Assembly: GCA_966212505.1 (NCBI GenBank)
Contig: CBIHRS010000006.1
Location: 62,001 to 126,000 of the forward strand
Source of the DNA: CAMLIZ01 sp966212505
GTDB taxonomy: Bacteria > Pseudomonadota > Gammaproteobacteria > Burkholderiales > Burkholderiaceae_C
DNA: 64,000 bases
Reading direction: 5' to 3'
The position numbers were made by a program, and so were the translations under genes. The notes under the pieces were generated by a model. It was not told the DNA's origin and ran no database searches. It saw nothing but the letters and a program-made list of their open reading frames with translations. Position 1 is the first letter of the stretch; each line of letters opens with the position of its first letter. This document shows positions 59,652 through 64,000 of the stretch, in pieces.

Positions 59652-60068
59652 ATGCCCGCGAACATCATCCCCTGCCTGCGCTACCGCGATGCGCCGCGCG
59701 CGATCGAGTGGCTGTGCCAGGCCTTCGGCTTCGAGAAGCACCTCGTGGTGCCCGGCGAGGGCAACACCATCCACCATGCACAGCTCACGCTCGGCGGCGG
59801 CATGGTGATGCTCGGCTCCGCGCTGACATCGGAATACGGCGACCTCGTGCGCCAGCCCGACGAGCTCGACGGCAAGGAAACCCAGTCGCCCTATGTGGTG
59901 ATCGCCGATGTCGACGCGCACTACCGCCGCGCCAAGGCCGCCGGCGCCGAGATCGTGCTCGACATCGAAGACAAGGACTACGGCGGCCGCGGCTACACCT
60001 GCCGCGATGTCGAAGGCCATGTATGGAACTTCGGCAGCTACGACCCCTGGCAGCCGCCCAGCCACTGA
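59652..60068 (+). CDS. VOC (glyoxalase/PhnB-like) family protein
   Basis: 138 residues forming one or two beta-alpha-beta-beta-beta units: IPCLRYRDAPRAIEWLCQAF, QLTLGGGMVMLGS and ADVDAHYRRAKAAGAEIV. The last unit has DVEGHVWNFGSYDPW, the end typical of PhnB-type VOC proteins. Substrate unknown. GGAGAGG precedes the ATG. Confidence 0.88.
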   Translation: MPANIIPCLRYRDAPRAIEWLCQAFGFEKHLVVPGEGNTIHHAQLTLGGGMVMLGSALTSEYGDLVRQPDELDGKETQSPYVVIADVDAHYRRAKAAGAEIVLDIEDKDYGGRGYTCRDVEGHVWNFGSYDPWQPPSH

Positions 60069-60193
60069 AGCATGGCCCCGGCGTGTGGACAACCACACAC
60101 CGCAGCGCGCAACGCTCAATCCGGCCGGCCCACCGCCGATAAGCTGTATGGGCTGCGTCGCGCACGACCGGCCCGTCCACGGCCCGGCCTGCG

Positions 60194-62653
60194 ATGCAGC
60201 ACACCCCTTCCTCGATTCCCGCCGACCCCGCGACCGATGTCCGCGCCGGGGCCGGCCCACGCCCGCCCTGGCGCAGCCGGCAGCTCAGCACGCGCATCGT
60301 CGCGCTGTTCCTGATCCTGCTGCTGCTCGTGCAGGGCGGCAGCTTCCTGGCCATCCGCGCCAGCATCGCGAGCAATGCGCGCAGCGCGATCACCGATGAC
60401 CTGGCGGTGGGCGAGCGCGCGCTGCAGCGCCTGCTCGCGCAGAACAGCGCCCGCCTGCTCGACGGCGCCCGGCTGCTCGCGGCCGACTACGGCTTCCGCG
60501 CCGCGCTGGCCAGCGGCGACGACGAGACCGTGGCCTCGGCACTCGCCAACCACGGCGAGCGGGTCGATGCGCTGGTGTCGGCGCTGCTCGACACCTCGTT
60601 CGACCTGCGGGTGACCACCCGCCCGGGCCTCGCCGGCCTGGACACCGTGATCCAGCACTTGGCCGCGCTGGCGCGCGCCAACCAGCCACCCAGCGTGATC
60701 GAGCTGGTCGACAGCCAGCCGGTGCAGTTCGTGCTCGTGCCGATGAAGGCGCCCACGCTGCTCGGCTGGGTGATGATCGGCTTCCGCCTCGACCAGCGCC
60801 TGGCCGACGACCTGCGCAGCATCTCGGGCCTGCACCTGTGCATGCTCGCGCGCGCGCCCGGCGCCGAGCGGTGGACGCAGGTGTTCTCGACCCTGCCGGC
60901 GCCGGTGGCCGAGCGGCTGCGCGGCCAGTTCGGCGCCAGCCTGCCCGGCACCACGCTGTTTGCCGGTGCCGACGAATACGGCGCCCGCAGCGTCAGCCTC
61001 ACCGGCGTGCGCGGCCAGAGCGGCGCGGTGGCCGTGCTGCTGCGTTCGGTCGACGAAGCGCTGGCGCCCTACCGGCAGCTGCAACTGGTGCTGGCGGCGC
61101 TGACGCTGCTGGGCGTGATCGCCTTCGCGGTGCTCAGCGTGTTCACCGCCCGCCGCGTGACCACGCCGATCCGCCGCCTCGCGGCCGCGGCCGAGCGCCT
61201 CTCGGCCGGCGACTACACCACGCCGATCCGCGGCGTGCAGCGGTCCGACGAGATCGGCGAGCTGGCGCAGCGCTTCGAGCACATGCGCATCAGCATCGCG
61301 AAGCAGCAGGACCAGATCTTGAAGCTGGCCTACTGGGATCGCCTGACCGGCCTGCCCAACCGCCTGCAGTTCCGCGATGCGGTGCACCTGGCGATCAGCC
61401 GGCGCGATGGCCTGGGGCCGGCGCAGCTGTCGATCGTGATGCTCGACCTCGACCGCTTCAAGCAGGTCAACGACGTGCTGGGCTACCGCTTCGGCGACCG
61501 GCTGCTGATCGCGGTGGCCGAACGGCTGGCGATGCACACGCTGCGCGAAGGCGACATGGTCGCGCGCATCGGCGCCGATGAATTCGCGGTGCTGCTGCCC
61601 GGCGCCGACGCCACGCTGGCCAAGGGCGTGGCCGCGCGCATCGCCGAGGCCTTCGAGGCGCCGCTGCTGCTCGACGAGCAGATGGTCGACCTGGGCGCCG
61701 GCATCGGCATCGCCTGCTGGCCCCAGCACGCCACGGATGCCGACGCGCTGCTCAGCCGCGCCGAGGTGGCCATGTATGCCGCCAAGCGCCGCACGCAGGG
61801 CCCGTTGATGTACGACGCCGGCATCGACTCGGGCAGCGCGCAGAACCTGTCGCTGCTGAGCGAGCTGCGCCATGCCATCGAGCACGGCGAGCTGCGCCTT
61901 TACCTGCAGCCCAAGATCGGCCTCGAAGACGGCCGCGTGCGCGGCGCCGAGGCACTGGTGCGCTGGCAGCATCCGCAGCGCGGGCTGGTGCCGCCGATGC
62001 ACTTCATCCCCTTCGCCGAGCAGACCGGCTTCATCCGCCAGCTCACGCTGTGGGTGTTCGAAGAGGCGGCGCGCCAGTGGGCCAGCCTCAAGGCCGGCGG
62101 CAACGACCTGCGCATCTCGGTCAACCTCTCGACCCGCGACCTGCTCGATCCCGAGCTGCCCGAGAAGCTCGATGAACGCCTGCGCCGCCACCGGGTGCCG
62201 CCCGAGGCCTTCTGCCTCGAGATCACCGAGAGCGCGATCATGGACGACCCCGGCCGCGCCGAGGCCACGCTCAAGCGCCTGAACGCCTGCGGCTTCAAGC
62301 TCGCGATCGACGACTTCGGCACCGGCTATTCGAGCCTGGCCTACCTGAAGCGCCTGCCGGTCGACGAACTCAAGATCGACAAGAGCTTCGTGATGGGCAT
62401 GGAGCGCGACCTCGACGACGCGAAGATCGTGCGCTCGACCATCGACCTCGCCCACAACCTCGGCCTCAGCGTGGTGGCCGAAGGCGTCGAGAACCAGGCC
62501 GTGTGGCAGCAGCTGCAATCACTGCACTGCGACGAGGCCCAGGGCTTCCACATGAGCAAGCCGCTGCCACTGGAGGAATTCAGGAGCTGGTGCCTGAGCT
62601 GGCGCGCAGGGATGGCGGCGGCGGTGCAGGGGATGGGGTTGACACTGCATTGA
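60194..62653 (+). CDS. Membrane GGDEF-EAL protein with degenerate GGDEF motif
   Basis: 819 residues. Two membrane helices (about 34-54 and 297-318) enclose a periplasmic sensor domain, followed by HAMP (319-371), GGDEF (380-540) and EAL (553-800). The GGDEF signature is GADEF (460-464), so the cyclase may be weak or inactive. The EAL domain keeps EAL at 586-588 and DDFGTGYSSLAYLK, and looks able to hydrolyse cyclic di-GMP. It probably lowers c-di-GMP in response to an external signal. No partner gene is adjacent. Confidence 0.92.
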   Translation: MQHTPSSIPADPATDVRAGAGPRPPWRSRQLSTRIVALFLILLLLVQGGSFLAIRASIASNARSAITDDLAVGERALQRLLAQNSARLLDGARLLAADYGFRAALASGDDETVASALANHGERVDALVSALLDTSFDLRVTTRPGLAGLDTVIQHLAALARANQPPSVIELVDSQPVQFVLVPMKAPTLLGWVMIGFRLDQRLADDLRSISGLHLCMLARAPGAERWTQVFSTLPAPVAERLRGQFGASLPGTTLFAGADEYGARSVSLTGVRGQSGAVAVLLRSVDEALAPYRQLQLVLAALTLLGVIAFAVLSVFTARRVTTPIRRLAAAAERLSAGDYTTPIRGVQRSDEIGELAQRFEHMRISIAKQQDQILKLAYWDRLTGLPNRLQFRDAVHLAISRRDGLGPAQLSIVMLDLDRFKQVNDVLGYRFGDRLLIAVAERLAMHTLREGDMVARIGADEFAVLLPGADATLAKGVAARIAEAFEAPLLLDEQMVDLGAGIGIACWPQHATDADALLSRAEVAMYAAKRRTQGPLMYDAGIDSGSAQNLSLLSELRHAIEHGELRLYLQPKIGLEDGRVRGAEALVRWQHPQRGLVPPMHFIPFAEQTGFIRQLTLWVFEEAARQWASLKAGGNDLRISVNLSTRDLLDPELPEKLDERLRRHRVPPEAFCLEITESAIMDDPGRAEATLKRLNACGFKLAIDDFGTGYSSLAYLKRLPVDELKIDKSFVMGMERDLDDAKIVRSTIDLAHNLGLSVVAEGVENQAVWQQLQSLHCDEAQGFHMSKPLPLEEFRSWCLSWRAGMAAAVQGMGLTLH

Positions 62654-62684
62654 GGCGTGCCCCTCGAGCCATGAGAGCAGTGGA

Positions 62685-63374
62685 TCAGGCGCCGTGTCGC
62701 CCGAAGCTGCCTGCCCATTCGAGATGGCCACGGAGGTAGTGGCTCAAGTGCTTCTGGCCCATCGCCTTTCTGGCCGCAGTCGCCCCGCCCTGCCGGTACG
62801 CTGCCCGCACCACCTCCATTTCGGACTTCATCTGCGCCTCTTCTTCGATGGTCGGTCCAATGCGGAGCGGACTGACGACCCTCGGCAGTTGCCCCAGTAG
62901 CTCTCGAAGCTCGCAAAGCAGCATCCAGTGCTCAGCGTATTCAGTGGAGACCTGATCGCCACCGCACGCCGCACTTGCCAGGTCGACAACGATCGCTCCG
63001 TACGGGAGTGTCGGCCTGCGGCGTCGGAGGTGCTCGACATATCCCCGGTTCGGAGCGAGCGCTGCCAGCCAGGCTCCCCAATTTGCCTCACGCCAGCTGT
63101 AGGAGAACAACAAATCCTGCAGGAGTGCTTCGTCCAGCGTGCATGCCGCTCTGCGGATGAGGTAAAGAAGATCCAGCGGAGCACAGAGCACTGACGGGTA
63201 TTGCGACAAATACTTCTCATACCCCTGCGCGCTGGCGCGCAGCGACTGCAGGCATGCAAGGAAGCTTTTGTTGGACAACCGAAGATGGAAGGAACCGTCG
63301 GCCCGGTTCAACAGGTGAAGGCCGTCGGCAGGCCAGTAGTAAGGACGGCGGCTGGATTGCACGGAATCTGGCAT
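62685..63374 (-). CDS. Unrecognised protein in a low-GC segment
   Basis: 229 residues; no signal peptide, no membrane segment and no domain I recognise. It opens with YYWPADGLHLLNRADGSFHL, and has GAIVVDLASAACGGDQVSTE and a late GATAARKAMGQKHLSHYLRG. Sequence of this segment is plainly less GC-rich than the rest of the window, with more A and T at third positions. It is 19 bases downstream of the next gene, with which it probably forms an operon. Confidence 0.6.
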   Translation of the reverse strand: MPDSVQSSRRPYYWPADGLHLLNRADGSFHLRLSNKSFLACLQSLRASAQGYEKYLSQYPSVLCAPLDLLYLIRRAACTLDEALLQDLLFSYSWREANWGAWLAALAPNRGYVEHLRRRRPTLPYGAIVVDLASAACGGDQVSTEYAEHWMLLCELRELLGQLPRVVSPLRIGPTIEEEAQMKSEMEVVRAAYRQGGATAARKAMGQKHLSHYLRGHLEWAGSFGRHGA

Positions 63375-63393
63375 CTGCCAAACACCGCTTACT

Positions 63394-63969
63394 TCAAGCG
63401 AACGTGGCCAGCAGAACGGCGAACGGGGTGAGCGCTATGAAAGCGGGCCCGATCCAACCTTCCCGAACGTATGCGCCATTGAGATGCGAAACGATGTACT
63501 TGGACTGACTCCGCCCGACAGCGAAATACCAAAAGGCGGCCATGATTCCGTTCATTCCAAAGAAAGGAAGCATCAGAAGCGTTGTGCGCAGCGGCGTACT
63601 GTAAGAAACACCCAACGCAGCGAGAACAATCATGCCGAGCAGAGGCAGTGTGGCCCAGGCAAGAGACTCCCACATGCGGCGTGGTTGTCCGAGCCGCTTC
63701 CAATTGGCCGCGTGGATCGAAGCGCCGAACGCAATGCCAAAGACCGCCCAGCTCAGCAATGCGGCGACATCAGGATTCCAAAGTGCGACGAGTTCCTCAG
63801 CATCGGCCGATTTCTTGATCGGCGCTGGCGCAGAAAGAGTCTGACCGCATTGATGGCAAACGCCTCCTGTATCGATTCGGCAAAAGTCGCAGTACAAGTG
63901 TGCCTCCCCGGTTTCCCACCATCGAACCTTCGTCTCGCTCGAACAGCCGCGAGTCAATGGACCCTCCAT
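63394..63969 (-). CDS. Small zinc-ribbon membrane protein
   Basis: 191 residues. An N-terminal zinc ribbon is formed by four cysteines at 27, 30, 38 and 41 (CDFC and CHQC). After a linker, four membrane helices lie at about 68-90, 103-122, 126-150 and 172-190. The layout (zinc ribbon plus helices) resembles small integral membrane proteins of unknown function often found near toxins or immunity genes, but I cannot name it. It starts just inside the right edge of the window. Confidence 0.6.
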   Translation of the reverse strand: MEGPLTRGCSSETKVRWWETGEAHLYCDFCRIDTGGVCHQCGQTLSAPAPIKKSADAEELVALWNPDVAALLSWAVFGIAFGASIHAANWKRLGQPRRMWESLAWATLPLLGMIVLAALGVSYSTPLRTTLLMLPFFGMNGIMAAFWYFAVGRSQSKYIVSHLNGAYVREGWIGPAFIALTPFAVLLATFA

Positions 63970-64000
63970 GCCGGAGCCGCATGCAAGGCCTGATTCGCAA

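Noticed and set aside
60116..62518. An 800-codon open frame antisense to the GGDEF-EAL gene
   Set aside because: The translation is repetitive His/Arg/Gln/Ala-rich sequence typical of the antisense of GC-rich genes; the EAL gene on the plus strand has recognised domains.
1..64000. tRNA, rRNA, CRISPR, insertion sequence or prophage
   Set aside because: I looked through all gaps and found no cloverleaf-like sequence, regularly spaced repeats, transposase, integrase or phage gene; the gaps are too short for most of these.

Overview
The window is very GC-rich, gene-dense DNA with short intergenic gaps and frequent ATGA or GTGA overlaps between neighbouring genes. The gene content points to a betaproteobacterium of the order Burkholderiales, probably the Rubrivivax/Leptothrix/Methylibium side (Sphaerotilaceae-like). 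The reasons are a PEP-CTERM protein, a split transhydrogenase alpha subunit, the argS-SPOR-dsbA and lptA-lptB-rpoN strings, an hmp/norR pair and GC-rich dispersed palindromic repeats. The assignment is inferred from content, not from a marker-gene search. I see no rRNA, tRNA, CRISPR array, insertion sequence, prophage or replication origin. All genes look chromosomal.

Layout, left to right. 1-8.7 kb: an isoquinoline-oxidoreductase-type molybdenum hydroxylase pair (one cut by the edge), a PEP-CTERM protein, an M14 carboxypeptidase, a LytS/LytTR-type two-component pair, a YafJ-type amidotransferase, a zinc metallopeptidase and a flavin-dependent reductase. 8.7-13.5 kb: an MFS exporter, a DksA-like zinc-finger protein and a LysR regulator divergent from an alcohol dehydrogenase/nitroreductase pair. 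13.5-16.9 kb: an ECF sigma factor, its anti-sigma factor, a divergent secreted subtilase and a small secreted Ala/Gly-rich protein. The sigma gene and the small-protein gene share an almost identical promoter, so this looks like one autoregulated envelope-response regulon. 16.9-24.5 kb: a cupin, two lipoproteins, malate synthase with a haloacid dehalogenase, LysR-DUF2214-DUF3617, a PsiF protein and a Ser/Thr kinase fused to a cyclic-nucleotide-binding domain.

24.6-35.8 kb is core housekeeping: argS, SPOR, dsbA, lptAB, rpoN, an Lrp regulator, thrC, thrB and two rRNA methyltransferases (rlmL, rsmE). 35.8-41.6 kb holds an unknown protein, fadD and a transhydrogenase operon with panD nested inside it. 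41.7-48.2 kb holds a NUDIX hydrolase, the nitric-oxide defence pair hmp/norR, riboflavin genes ribB-ribE under an FMN riboswitch, a MerR regulator with a thioesterase, and two tiny membrane or secreted proteins.

48.2-55.5 kb is a trans-4-hydroxyproline catabolic operon: epimerase, a three-subunit D-hydroxyproline dehydrogenase and a deaminase. An aminopeptidase P and a Crp-family regulator are translationally coupled or closely linked to it, and a divergent PAS-AraC regulator precedes it. The small iron-sulphur subunit carries an in-frame palindromic insertion. 55.5-64 kb: a CpxP/Spy-like periplasmic protein, mnmA, a lipoprotein, a DUF72 protein, a periplasmic binding protein, a VOC protein, a GGDEF-EAL membrane protein and two unrecognised genes in visibly lower-GC sequence at the right edge.

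Points most worth attention are the shared ECF promoter, the in-frame palindromic element in the iron-sulphur gene, two dispersed repeats that run exactly into stop codons, and promoter placement suggesting leaderless mRNAs for argS, mnmA and rlmL.
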